A program made the position numbers and the translations under genes. From the IMG/VR virus record IMGVR_UViG_3300044972_000269, positions 1 through 28,990 of that record: DNA of 28,990 nt; one strand, given 5' to 3'. Below are positions 8,188 to 15,155 of the stretch, in pieces. Below the pieces are notes generated by a model that saw only the letters and a program-made list of their open reading frames with translations, was not told the origin of the DNA and made no database searches. Within the stretch, counting starts at the first letter, position 1. Each line of letters opens with the position of its first letter. Source of the DNA: a virus.

Positions 8188-9093
8188 ATGGCAGACGTAA
8201 TTAGAGAAGATGACGACAATGATGATGAAATTGAAATTGTCGAAGATATAAATGAATTAAGCGATGAGGCTTATGACGAGCAAATTGCACGCGATGACGA
8301 CGATGACGTTGACAGTGAGCGTGAAGCAATTCGTGAGCGTCGTAGAAAAGAAAAGTTAGAACGTAAAGAAAGAAAAACACAGGCGATTAGTCGTGACAAG
8401 TTAGAGCTGGATTTCCTTCGTAAACGCAATGATGATTTGGAGCGCAGAGTTTCTGTACAAGAAGTACGCGCACACCAAACTGATTTAGGCGCGTATGATG
8501 CGTATATCAATCAAGCAGCGCAAGAAGCAAACATGGCAGAGCGTGTTATTGCCAAAGCGGTTGAGCGTGGAAATGGCGAAGATGTAGCGCAGGCAATGCG
8601 TTACCGTGACCAAGCGATTGCTAAAGTTCAGCAGTTGCAATTCCAGAAACAGCAGGCAGCACAACAACGTCCAGTAACGCAACCAAATCAAATGGATGAT
8701 TTGACAATGCACTACGCCAAAGAATTTATTGCTGATAATCCTTGGTATGATGCACAAGGTCGCGATGAAGATTCTTCAATTGTTATTGCTATTGATCAGA
8801 CGTTAGCAAAAGACGGTTTCAATCCACAAACAAGTGAATACTGGGACGAGCTTAGAAAACGTGCGGCACGCAGACTACCAGAAAAGTTTGGAAAGAAACA
8901 AAGTGAACGTACTGCGCGTGGCGGCCCATCCGTTGGATCTGGTCGTGAACATGCACCAACATCAACCCGCAAAGAAATGTATGTGAGTCCAGAACGCAAA
9001 TCAGCTTTAGTTGAAGCTGGTGTCTGGGATGATCCCGTACTTCGCAATAAATATTTAAAGCGTTACGCAGAGTATGATCGTAACAACAAATAG
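8188..9093 (+). CDS. Scaffolding-type capsid assembly protein
   Basis: A 301-residue, highly charged protein with an acidic N-terminus (about 1-50, many Asp and Glu), an Arg/Lys/Glu-rich helical segment (about 50-105), a Gln-rich stretch near 150-165, and a C-terminal region containing ADNPWYDAQGRD and TSEYWDELRKRAARRLPEKFG. This acidic-helical-basic layout directly upstream of the capsid gene is typical of phage scaffolding proteins, which guide capsid polymerisation and leave before DNA packaging. The start follows AGGAGGTGA, a near-perfect Shine-Dalgarno match, suggesting high expression. Sequence similarity alone would not prove the role; gene order carries much of the weight. Confidence 0.65.
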   Translation: MADVIREDDDNDDEIEIVEDINELSDEAYDEQIARDDDDDVDSEREAIRERRRKEKLERKERKTQAISRDKLELDFLRKRNDDLERRVSVQEVRAHQTDLGAYDAYINQAAQEANMAERVIAKAVERGNGEDVAQAMRYRDQAIAKVQQLQFQKQQAAQQRPVTQPNQMDDLTMHYAKEFIADNPWYDAQGRDEDSSIVIAIDQTLAKDGFNPQTSEYWDELRKRAARRLPEKFGKKQSERTARGGPSVGSGREHAPTSTRKEMYVSPERKSALVEAGVWDDPVLRNKYLKRYAEYDRNNK

Positions 9094-9095
9094 TA

Positions 9096-9123
9096 TTGCG
9101 TTTATTGAATATCAATTTATAAT
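9096..9123 (+). promoter_or_regulatory. Promoter-like sequence before 9154
   Basis: TTGCGT (9096-9101), a 16-base spacer and a perfect TATAAT (9118-9123) lie in the 60-base gap after the scaffold gene. Between them sits a small inverted repeat, ATTGAATATCAAT (9104-9116), a possible operator. The GAAAGGAG site before ATG 9154 lies downstream. Confidence 0.45.
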
Positions 9124-9153
9124 TATTTCCAATCGCTGAAAGGAGCGAATATC

Positions 9154-9684
9154 ATGACAGACGAAAGATTAAACAAATCCGCTGGAACCAATAGAAATAA
9201 TCGTGCGATGACAGATCGCGCAGTTACACAAAATCGGGAAGTGACAGAAGACGAGCGGGTTGAGATGTTTCGACAAAGTTTTTTCCAGTCCAGTTTACCG
9301 GACTTGCCAAAACTTCCAGGCTGGCATTGCTGCTGGCTAACAACAACGAATCCCAGAGATTCCATCCAAATGCGTATCCGATTGGGGTATGAACCCGTGA
9401 AGCCAGAAGACGTTCCTGGCTGGGAATACGCAACGCTTAAAACAGGCGACTGGCAAGGTTTCATTGGGGTAAACGAGATGTTGGCTTTTAAACTTCCGTT
9501 ATCACTTTATGAAAAGTACATGACCGAAGCTCACCACAATGCACCCATGCGTGAAGAAGAAAAACTGACTGATACAGCAGATTTTCTTGAGCAGCAAGCA
9601 AAGTCATCAAAGTCAAGATTGACTGTGGGAGATGGCAATCTGGAAATTGGCGAACATAGAGATGCGCAATTCGACATCTCTTAA
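9154..9684 (+). CDS. Head-module protein of unknown function
   Basis: A 176-residue soluble protein with no membrane segment. The N-terminal 45 residues are polar and probably flexible. The centre has a compact, aromatic-rich core: LPGWHCCWLTTTNPRDS (about 54-70), then IRLGYEPVKPEDVPGWEY. The C-terminus is charged. Start chosen after GAAAGGAG. I have the impression of this gene type recurring between scaffold and major capsid genes in podovirus-like phages, where it is annotated as hypothetical. A minor capsid or assembly role is possible from position only. Confidence 0.7.
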   Translation: MTDERLNKSAGTNRNNRAMTDRAVTQNREVTEDERVEMFRQSFFQSSLPDLPKLPGWHCCWLTTTNPRDSIQMRIRLGYEPVKPEDVPGWEYATLKTGDWQGFIGVNEMLAFKLPLSLYEKYMTEAHHNAPMREEEKLTDTADFLEQQAKSSKSRLTVGDGNLEIGEHRDAQFDIS

Positions 9685-9720
9685 CGAACCATTTAAAACT
9701 TATTCCATTTAGGAGCTATT

Positions 9721-10323
9721 ATGTCTACAACTAGCGCACCCTATGGTTTCAGACCTTCTTTCCACAACAGTGGTCAGATGCGTCCTAAAGCCTATACAAT
9801 CGCGAGCGCATACGCTGCGTCTATTTACTCTGGGGATCCAGTTAAATTAGTCACTGCCGGTACAATTGAACTTGGCACTTCAGACGGTACTCGTTCTGGT
9901 ACTGCTGCGGGTATTTCATTACTCGGTATTTTTGCCGGTGTAGAATACTTGGACTCAACTGGCAAACCTACTATCGCTCCATTCTGGACTGGTGGTACGA
10001 CAGGTACAAACGTTGTTGCTTGGGTTTATGATGATCCAGAAACAATTTATGATGTTCAATTTGCAAACCCAGGAACAGCGGGAACTGATTCAGTTCAAAC
10101 TGCTGTTGGTGCTGAATGCGATTGGCGTGTGGCTTCACCAGGCGGATCAACATCAACTGGTATCAGCTCAACATACTTAACCGCAGAAGTCGCGACATCT
10201 GGTCAATTCCAGATTACCGGTTATGCATACCTTATCACTGATTCAGCTACTGATGCTTATGTAAACATGACCGTTCGCTTGAACGAATCACAATACAAAG
10301 CTCCAGTTAACAGCGTAAGCTAA
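9721..10323 (+). CDS. Capsid-associated beta-rich protein, possible decoration protein
   Basis: A 200-residue protein rich in Ser, Thr, Gly and Ala, with short beta-strand-like alternation throughout and no membrane segment. It opens with APYGFRPSFHNSGQMRP and later has GVEYLDSTGKP and AWVYDDPETIYDVQFANPG. It lies immediately before the major capsid gene with a 16-base gap and shares its strong ribosome binding site style. Proteins of this sort next to capsid genes are often decoration or capsid-stabilising proteins; that role is inferred from location and composition. The start follows TTTAGGAG. Confidence 0.6.
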   Translation: MSTTSAPYGFRPSFHNSGQMRPKAYTIASAYAASIYSGDPVKLVTAGTIELGTSDGTRSGTAAGISLLGIFAGVEYLDSTGKPTIAPFWTGGTTGTNVVAWVYDDPETIYDVQFANPGTAGTDSVQTAVGAECDWRVASPGGSTSTGISSTYLTAEVATSGQFQITGYAYLITDSATDAYVNMTVRLNESQYKAPVNSVS

Positions 10324-10339
10324 AGGAGGATATTGAATC

Positions 10340-11254
10340 ATGGCAACTCCAATGAGAAGTACCGATTTTAGATCGGTAGTCGAACCAATCCTTAACGAAG
10401 TATTTGACGGTGTTTACGATCAACGTGCTGACGAATGGAAACAGGTTTTCAAAGAACAAAAAGGTATTCCCCGTAACTACCACGAAGAACCTGTTCTTTA
10501 TGGATTTGGTGCGGCACCAGAATTACCAGACGGTATGGCAGTATCTTACCAATCTGGTGGTGTGTTGTTCTTGCAACGTTACCTTTACAAAGTATATGGT
10601 TTGGCGTTCAGCTTAACCAAAGTATTAGTAGAAGATGGCGATCACATCCGTATTGGTCAAACTTACGCAAAACATTTAGCGCAATCTTTGATTGAAACAA
10701 AAGAAACATTAGCAGCTAACGTATTAAACCGCGCATTCAACGGTTCATATACAGGTGGTGACGGTGTATCTTTGATTTCCACAGCGCATCCAATCGTTTC
10801 TGGCACATTCAGCAACCAGTTATCAACTGCTGCTAACTTGTCACAAACATCGTTGGAACAAATGTTAATTCAGATTCGTAACGCTGTTGACAACAACGGT
10901 AAACGTATTCGCTTAACACCAAAACAAATCGTTTCTGGTCCTTCAAATATCTTCCAAGCTGAAGTATTGTTGAAATCAGCACTACGCGCAGGCACAGCCG
11001 ACAACGACATCAACCCAGTTAAATCAATGGGTTTACTTGCTGACGGTCAAGCTAACTTATCTCGTATCACTTCATCTACTGCATGGTGGATTCAAACTGA
11101 TGCACCAGAAGGTTTAAAACTTCTTATGCGTCGTGGTCTTGAAAAATCTATGGAAGGTGACTTTGAAACTGACTCAATGAGATATAAGGCGACAGAGAGA
11201 TACACGCTCGGATGGACTGATCCAAGGGGAGTCTATGGGACGGCCGGAGTCTGA
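10340..11254 (+). CDS. Major capsid protein (Mu gpT-like, HK97 fold)
   Basis: A 304-residue protein that forms the icosahedral shell. Features typical of this capsid family: the N-terminal FRSVVEPILNEVFDG segment, LTKVLVEDGDHIRIGQTYAKHLAQS (P-domain-like helix region), LISTAHP, a central KQIVSGPSNIFQAEVLLKS and the C-terminal end RYTLGWTDPRGVYG. The start follows AAAGGAGGAT, consistent with very high expression. Odd feature: the last 25 codons (11180-11254) switch codon usage abruptly. All three Arg there are AGA/AGG, whereas 12 of 14 upstream are CGT/CGC; Gly becomes GGA/GGG instead of mostly GGT, and Lys becomes AAG. The reading frame and protein ending look intact. The switch lies directly before the inserted endonuclease gene. 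Confidence 0.9.
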   Translation: MATPMRSTDFRSVVEPILNEVFDGVYDQRADEWKQVFKEQKGIPRNYHEEPVLYGFGAAPELPDGMAVSYQSGGVLFLQRYLYKVYGLAFSLTKVLVEDGDHIRIGQTYAKHLAQSLIETKETLAANVLNRAFNGSYTGGDGVSLISTAHPIVSGTFSNQLSTAANLSQTSLEQMLIQIRNAVDNNGKRIRLTPKQIVSGPSNIFQAEVLLKSALRAGTADNDINPVKSMGLLADGQANLSRITSSTAWWIQTDAPEGLKLLMRRGLEKSMEGDFETDSMRYKATERYTLGWTDPRGVYGTAGV

Positions 11255-11335
11255 GGACTAGTCCAGCATAATTGGACAAATGCCTGCTTTTGATGTTAAT
11301 ATGAGTTTTTTATTCATAAAAACAGAGAAAGCAAA
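11255..11335 (+). other. Gap between capsid gene and endonuclease gene
   Basis: The gap holds a perfect 10-base palindrome, GGACTAGTCC (11255-11264), immediately after the capsid stop codon. It overlaps a second hairpin, GTCCA/TGGAC (11261-11265 with 11273-11277), so the two are alternatives. No T run follows directly, so this is not a convincing terminator. A weak AGAGAAAG site precedes ATG 11336. Its composition resembles the endonuclease gene more than the capsid genes. Confidence 0.4.
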
Positions 11336-12022
11336 ATGGCTAAAAAATGTTCAATAGTAAATTGCATAGCTCCTGTGGTAGCACGGGAGTTATGTTCTAC
11401 ACACTACAAACGCTATCAACGTCACAAATCTACAGATCAAACTAGACCTTCTGATTGGGGTCAACGCGAAAAACATTCACTTTATAGAATATGGTGTGGA
11501 ATCATTAGGTATCATCGTAAAAATATTTGCGATGAATGGTCAAATGATTTTTGGAAATTTGTAAAAGATGTGCCAGAAAAAACATCAAATAGTCGTGCAA
11601 GTAGAATTACTGAAACTAAACCTTGGTCAAAAGATAATTTTTATTGGCGTGAAGTTGAAACTGCCTCAATAGATGCAAAAGAAAAACAACGCAAATTTCG
11701 TGAAGCAAATCCTTTATATGGAAAAAATACATATTTAAAAAAAATGTATGGTGTAGATTTAGATTGGTATAACGCTCAATCTGAAAAACAAAATCATCTT
11801 TGTGCAATTTGCAAAGAGCCAGAAACTTCTATTATTCATGGCAAAAAAATATCATTAGCAGTAGATCATTGTCATGACACAGGAAAAGTTCGCGGATTAT
11901 TATGCAGAAAGTGCAATAATGCAATTGGTGCATTTAAACATGATAAGTATATAATACAGCAAGCTATCAAATATTTAGAAGATAGTAATTTTCTGGAAAC
12001 CTTTAACGCTATGCACGACTGA
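11336..12022 (+). CDS. Endonuclease VII/HNH-family homing-type endonuclease
   Basis: A 228-residue protein. The N-terminus has a zinc-finger-like arrangement C5, C10, C20, H23. The C-terminal half has C156xxC159, then AVDHCHDTGKVRGLLCRKCN (176-194, Cys 190 and 193), the hallmark of the recombination endonuclease VII family of His-Me (HNH) nucleases, in which the Cys residues bind structural zinc and the DHxH core cuts DNA. Free-standing members of this type often act as homing endonucleases in phages. The gene interrupts the tight head operon between the capsid gene and the next virion gene and is visibly more AT-rich than both, signs of separate acquisition. The start follows AGAGAAAGC. Whether it is mobile, and its target site, are not shown by the sequence. 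Confidence 0.85.
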   Translation: MAKKCSIVNCIAPVVARELCSTHYKRYQRHKSTDQTRPSDWGQREKHSLYRIWCGIIRYHRKNICDEWSNDFWKFVKDVPEKTSNSRASRITETKPWSKDNFYWREVETASIDAKEKQRKFREANPLYGKNTYLKKMYGVDLDWYNAQSEKQNHLCAICKEPETSIIHGKKISLAVDHCHDTGKVRGLLCRKCNNAIGAFKHDKYIIQQAIKYLEDSNFLETFNAMHD

Positions 12023-12033
12023 CCAGACAGACG

Positions 12034-12065
12034 ACATGAAGACTGCATAGTAAAACCTTTCATGT
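12034..12065 (+). other. Hairpin after the endonuclease gene
   Basis: ACATGAA (12034-12040) can pair with TTCATGT (12059-12065), closing a 16-base loop after one extra G-T pair. It sits between the endonuclease stop codon and the GTGAGGA ribosome binding site of the next gene, so it could influence start-site access or mark the element's 3' edge. No T run follows. Confidence 0.35.
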
Positions 12066-12076
12066 GAGGAATCAAA

Positions 12077-12529
12077 ATGGCTTCAACCACATTCTCTGGA
12101 CCAGTAACGTCTACTAACGGTTTTATTGGTGCAATTACTGGCTTAGAAACAGTTACAACATTAACAGCGGCTGCAACATTAACTGCCGCACAAAGTGGTA
12201 CAACTTTCTTTTTAAACTCTGCAACAGAATTTGTAACTACACTTCCTGCGCCTGTAGCCGGTTTAAATTACACATTTATTGTTACTGCTGCTCCTTCTGG
12301 CGCAAGCTACACCATCGTTACTGCATCAAGTGCTAACATTATCAAAGGTCAAGCGGTTAACGCTGCTGGCGTTGCTGGTGATACCGGTACTGCTGATGAC
12401 ACCATTTCTTTTGTTGATGCACAAGCTGTTGCTGGCGATCAAGTTACTGTGATCAGTGATGGTACATCGTGGTTTGCAAAAGCGTTTTGCGCGGTTGCGG
12501 CTGGTGTGACATTTACACAAGCAAGCTAA
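12077..12529 (+). CDS. Beta-rich virion protein, possible decoration or head-fibre protein
   Basis: A 150-residue, Ala/Thr/Gly-rich protein with alternating strand-like stretches, for example LNYTFIVTAAPSGASYTIVTA near residues 63-83. No membrane segment or signal peptide. In related arrangements such a gene follows the major capsid gene directly; here the endonuclease gene separates them. The N-terminal SGPVTSTNGFIGAITG resembles starts of fibre or decoration proteins. The GTGAGGAATCAAAATG start is clear and a terminator-like hairpin follows the stop. A surface role on the capsid is inferred. Confidence 0.6.
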   Translation: MASTTFSGPVTSTNGFIGAITGLETVTTLTAAATLTAAQSGTTFFLNSATEFVTTLPAPVAGLNYTFIVTAAPSGASYTIVTASSANIIKGQAVNAAGVAGDTGTADDTISFVDAQAVAGDQVTVISDGTSWFAKAFCAVAAGVTFTQAS

Positions 12530-12533
12530 TTTG

Positions 12534-12555
12534 ATGAGGCGTTAATTCGCCTCAT
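12534..12555 (+). terminator. Rho-independent terminator-like hairpin
   Basis: ATGAGGCG (12534-12541) pairs perfectly with CGCCTCAT (12548-12555) around a TTAATT loop and is followed by TTTC. The stem is GC-rich and the site immediately follows a stop codon, but the T tract is short, so termination may be partial. Confidence 0.55.
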
Positions 12556-12576
12556 TTCAATCAACAGGGGAGCATC

Positions 12577-12987
12577 ATGGCTGACGTAGTAGCATCACAA
12601 ACATTGCTTGACGGTGAACGATTGTTTATTGGCAAGTTTACAAATATCTCTGACGGCACAGGTGAAACTGCGGTTGTCAAAATTAATCCATCAACACTTA
12701 GCGTGAACGCTTATGGTCGCGCATGTAATGGTGTTAAAATTAATAAAATTTGGTCAACCACACATGGTATGGAAGTCCGTATTTTATGGGACGCAACCAC
12801 GGATGTGTTTGCATGGATGATTCCGCAAAACAGTAATTATCTGATGGATTTTTCTAGTTTTGGTGGTTTGCAAAACAATGGTGGAACAGGTGTTAACGGC
12901 AACGTGTTATTCACAACAGCAGATATGTCTGCCGGTGATATGTACACAATTGTCATTGAGTGTCTTAAAACTTATGCAGCGGCTTAA
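12577..12987 (+). CDS. Small virion protein of unknown function
   Basis: A 136-residue soluble protein. It opens with ADVVASQTLLDGERLFIGKFTNISDGTG and later has KINKIWSTTHGMEVRILWDATTD and a C-terminal MYTIVIECLKTYAAA, a pattern of beta strands with few helices. I recognise it as a recurrent type in phage structural modules but not a named function. The start follows AGGGGAGC. It lies between a decoration-like protein and a small membrane protein. Confidence 0.65.
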   Translation: MADVVASQTLLDGERLFIGKFTNISDGTGETAVVKINPSTLSVNAYGRACNGVKINKIWSTTHGMEVRILWDATTDVFAWMIPQNSNYLMDFSSFGGLQNNGGTGVNGNVLFTTADMSAGDMYTIVIECLKTYAAA

Positions 12988-12991
12988 AGAT

Positions 12992-13237
12992 ATGACTAGT
13001 GAAATGCAGATCATGTTTTGGAATATTGGACTTTCACTTATCATCACAATCATCGGTGCTGTTTTGAAATACAAGTGTGATGAACTGACACGAATTAGCA
13101 TATTGCTAAATAAAACCCGCGAAGAAGTAGCGCGTGAATATGTCACAAAAGTAGAAGTTCACACAGAAATTGATCGTTTAATGAGTCGGCTGGAAATCTT
13201 AGATGCAAAGCTCGACAGAATTATAGAAAGGGGTTAA
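12992..13237 (+). CDS. Single-pass membrane protein with coiled coil
   Basis: An 81-residue protein with one hydrophobic segment at about residues 6-22 (IMFWNIGLSLIITIIGAVL) followed by a charged coiled-coil tail to residue 81. This topology fits a small virion membrane protein, a spanin-like protein or a holin-like protein; the sequence does not decide. It lies in the head module, about 5 kb from the endolysin, which argues against a simple lysis cassette role. The start is uncertain: ATG 12992 has a poor ribosome binding site, and in-frame ATG 12974 would overlap the previous gene with GAGTG upstream. Translation is probably coupled to the preceding gene. Confidence 0.6.
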   Translation: MTSEMQIMFWNIGLSLIITIIGAVLKYKCDELTRISILLNKTREEVAREYVTKVEVHTEIDRLMSRLEILDAKLDRIIERG

Positions 13238-13241
13238 TAAA

Positions 13242-13838
13242 ATGAGTAAATCATTAAAATATGTAACAGAGTTCGAGTTTCCTTCTGACAAAGGTTACAC
13301 AGGATCATGCGCAAAAGAACCTGCAAAAGCCTATGCTAAAGGTGGTTCATGCAGTGGATACGCTAAAGGTGGATCATGCGGTGATAGCAAGATGATGAAA
13401 GCAAAAGGCGGTAAAGTTGTTGAACGTGCTACAGGTGAAAAATACCCAAGTCGTGAAGCAATGGTTCGTCATGAATCGCTTGAAACACCAAGAATGCAAC
13501 GTGAAGAAGTGGTTAAACGCCAAGTTGTCAAAGCACCACAAAGCCGCAGACGTGGTGAGCCAATGATTGCACCTAAAGAACGTGGTGAAACATTATTAGC
13601 GAAAAGACAGCAACAAGGTGCATTAGGTGCAATTGCCCAAGCCAATACGCCTGGTCAAGCCATGATGAAAAAAGGCGGATCTGCTAAAGAATCAGCAAAA
13701 GTTGGTAAAGTAATGGGTGAGTTTAAATCTGGTGATTTGCATTCTGGTAGTAAAAAAGGCCCAGAAGTGACAAACAAAAAACAAGCGTTAGCAATTGCAA
13801 TGTCTGAAGCTAAAAAAGCATCAAGCAAAAAAGGTTAG
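13242..13838 (+). CDS. Basic protein with YAKGGSC repeats and C-terminal DUF6496-like domain
   Basis: A 198-residue, Lys- and Arg-rich protein. Near residues 31-48 it has two 9-residue repeats, YAKGGSCSG and YAKGGSCGD, encoded by a 27-base near-repeat beginning at 13332 and 13359, followed by a degenerate KAKGGKV. The C-terminal 45 residues, with KVMGEFKSGDLHSGSKKGP and QALAIAMSEAKK, match my memory of DUF6496, found in phage and bacterial small basic proteins of unknown function. The AKGGS motif resembles the AEGGSV linkers of the polyvalent protein. A nucleic-acid-associated packaged protein is possible from its charge. The start follows AAAGGGG. Confidence 0.65.
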   Translation: MSKSLKYVTEFEFPSDKGYTGSCAKEPAKAYAKGGSCSGYAKGGSCGDSKMMKAKGGKVVERATGEKYPSREAMVRHESLETPRMQREEVVKRQVVKAPQSRRRGEPMIAPKERGETLLAKRQQQGALGAIAQANTPGQAMMKKGGSAKESAKVGKVMGEFKSGDLHSGSKKGPEVTNKKQALAIAMSEAKKASSKKG

Positions 13839-13847
13839 TGCTATAAT
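13839..13847 (+). promoter_or_regulatory. Extended -10 promoter before 13873
   Basis: TGCTATAAT is a perfect extended -10 element (TG, one base, TATAAT), starting just after the DUF6496-like gene's stop codon. It resembles the TGCTATACT before the portal gene. No clear -35 is present. The next ATG, with TGAGG upstream, is 26 bases downstream of the element. Confidence 0.5.
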
Positions 13848-13872
13848 TTAGCAAAAAACTGAGGTTAATTAA

Positions 13873-14853
13873 ATGGCATATTCTGGTGAAGTAAGTACAA
13901 CGGTTTTCAACGCAATAAAAGTCGTGGATCATGCCTTTAGACGTTGCCGACTTCCTGCGCAAGCAATTACAGCAGAGATGCAGACTTACGCACTGGAATC
14001 GCTATATTTGCTGCTTTCTGACTTAGCAAACATTAAAACACCGAGCTGGTGTATTGAAAAAGTTATCCTGCCAATGTATGAGAATCAACCGATTGTGACG
14101 CTACCAAATGGCACAGTTGAGGTTCTCAATCTAAATTACAGAACCTTGCAACCGGTCACCGGCTCAGTGGTGTCAACCTCGCTGGCTTACACGGTTAATT
14201 TCACCACGCAAACCACTGTTGATACTATTGGTATTGAATGGAGCGCAAACGCTGTTCCTTTGACATTTCAAGTCAGTACCAATGGCACTGTATGGGTTAC
14301 AGTCGGAACGTCGTCTGATACCGCTACAGCAGGTCAAATAACATGGACAGACATCTCTGGTGCGCTGGCTTATCAATATTTTAGAATCACATCAACTTTG
14401 CCAATTTCTTATACTGCAATCACGATGGGTAATTTGCCGCAAGAGATTCCTCTCGGTCAGTTGAATCGTGATAGCTATGTTAATCAAAGCAACAAAGTTT
14501 TTCCTGGTCGTCCGAGTAATTATTATTTTCAACGTGATCTGCCACAACCTGTAGTTAATTTATGGCCAGCACCGTTCTCAGCGGCAGAGCAAGCGCAATT
14601 AATCCTATGGCGGCATCGTCAAATAATGGATACGCAAAATTTACAGCAAGATGTTGAGATCCCACAACGCTGGATTAATGCAATTGTTGATGGATTAGCG
14701 GCTGCGGTTGCTAGTGAAACACCGGCAGTTGATATGCAATTAATGGCAATTCTCACGCAAAAAGCGGCTATCAGTTTGCAACGTGCTTGGGATGGCGACA
14801 ATGACGGATCACCAATTCAAATTAATCCTGGCATTGGGGTTTATACACGATGA
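13873..14853 (+). CDS. Head-tail connector protein (P22 gp4-like) with inserted beta-sandwich domain
   Basis: A 326-residue protein. Residues 1-85 are helical (TAEMQTYALESLYLLLSDLAN) and residues about 195-326 contain GQLNRDSYVNQSNKVFPGRPS and LWPAPFSAAEQAQLILW, both reminiscent of P22 gp4-type adaptors that bind the portal and close the head. Between them, about residues 100-180, is an inserted domain with FQVSTNGTVWVTVGTSS and YQYFRITST, which resembles the strand pattern of F5/8 type C (discoidin) sandwiches, often used to bind carbohydrate. That identification is by eye. The stop codon overlaps the next start as ATGA, indicating coupled translation. Confidence 0.7.
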   Translation: MAYSGEVSTTVFNAIKVVDHAFRRCRLPAQAITAEMQTYALESLYLLLSDLANIKTPSWCIEKVILPMYENQPIVTLPNGTVEVLNLNYRTLQPVTGSVVSTSLAYTVNFTTQTTVDTIGIEWSANAVPLTFQVSTNGTVWVTVGTSSDTATAGQITWTDISGALAYQYFRITSTLPISYTAITMGNLPQEIPLGQLNRDSYVNQSNKVFPGRPSNYYFQRDLPQPVVNLWPAPFSAAEQAQLILWRHRQIMDTQNLQQDVEIPQRWINAIVDGLAAAVASETPAVDMQLMAILTQKAAISLQRAWDGDNDGSPIQINPGIGVYTR

Positions 14854-15152
14854 GCGTATTTCTCGATCCAAGTGGACAGCCAACGTATGGTATTGCCATT
14901 TGTGGTCGTTGTTCGCGCAAAATGTTGTTGTCTGAGCTTTCACCGGATCCAAATTATCCTGGTTTGATGGTTTGTAAAGAAGATCGTGATGAATACGATC
15001 CGTATCGTCTTGCACCTCGCAGACCAGATCAGATTGTGTTGCCGTTCAATCGTCCAGACACACCAATTAACACGCATCCTGCTGGCGTTATTCAAGAAGC
15101 TGGCGATGAATTTTTTATTACCGAGGACGGTAATTCTTATCTGGAGATGTAA
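14850..15152 (+). CDS. Small zinc-ribbon-like phage protein
   Basis: A 100-residue protein with C18xxC21 and C42xxD45 around an LSELSPDPNYPGLMVC core, followed by DPYRLAPRRPDQI. Spacing suggests a small metal-binding knuckle, with the fourth ligand uncertain. Its start overlaps the connector gene by four bases (ATGA), so it is probably co-translated and used in the same assembly step. Proteins of this type recur next to connector genes in phages; no function is established to my knowledge. Confidence 0.65.
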   Translation: MSVFLDPSGQPTYGIAICGRCSRKMLLSELSPDPNYPGLMVCKEDRDEYDPYRLAPRRPDQIVLPFNRPDTPINTHPAGVIQEAGDEFFITEDGNSYLEM

Positions 15153-15155
15153 AGA

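Noticed and set aside
11290-11319. Promoter for the endonuclease gene
   Set aside because: TTGATG at 11290 has no acceptable -10 at a 16-18 base spacing; TATTCA and TCATAA nearby are poor matches.
12012-12022. Remnant of the original capsid 3' end after the endonuclease gene
   Set aside because: GACTGACCA resembles part of the expected original codons for WTDP, but the match is only about 9 bases and lies across the endonuclease stop codon, so chance is a sufficient explanation.
11180-12076. Group I intron carrying the endonuclease gene
   Set aside because: There is no second capsid exon downstream, the capsid frame ends cleanly before the gap, and only about 135 non-coding bases surround the endonuclease gene. 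I could not find convincing paired core elements (P3/P7), although ACTA near 11257 and TAGT near 12048 could pair weakly.
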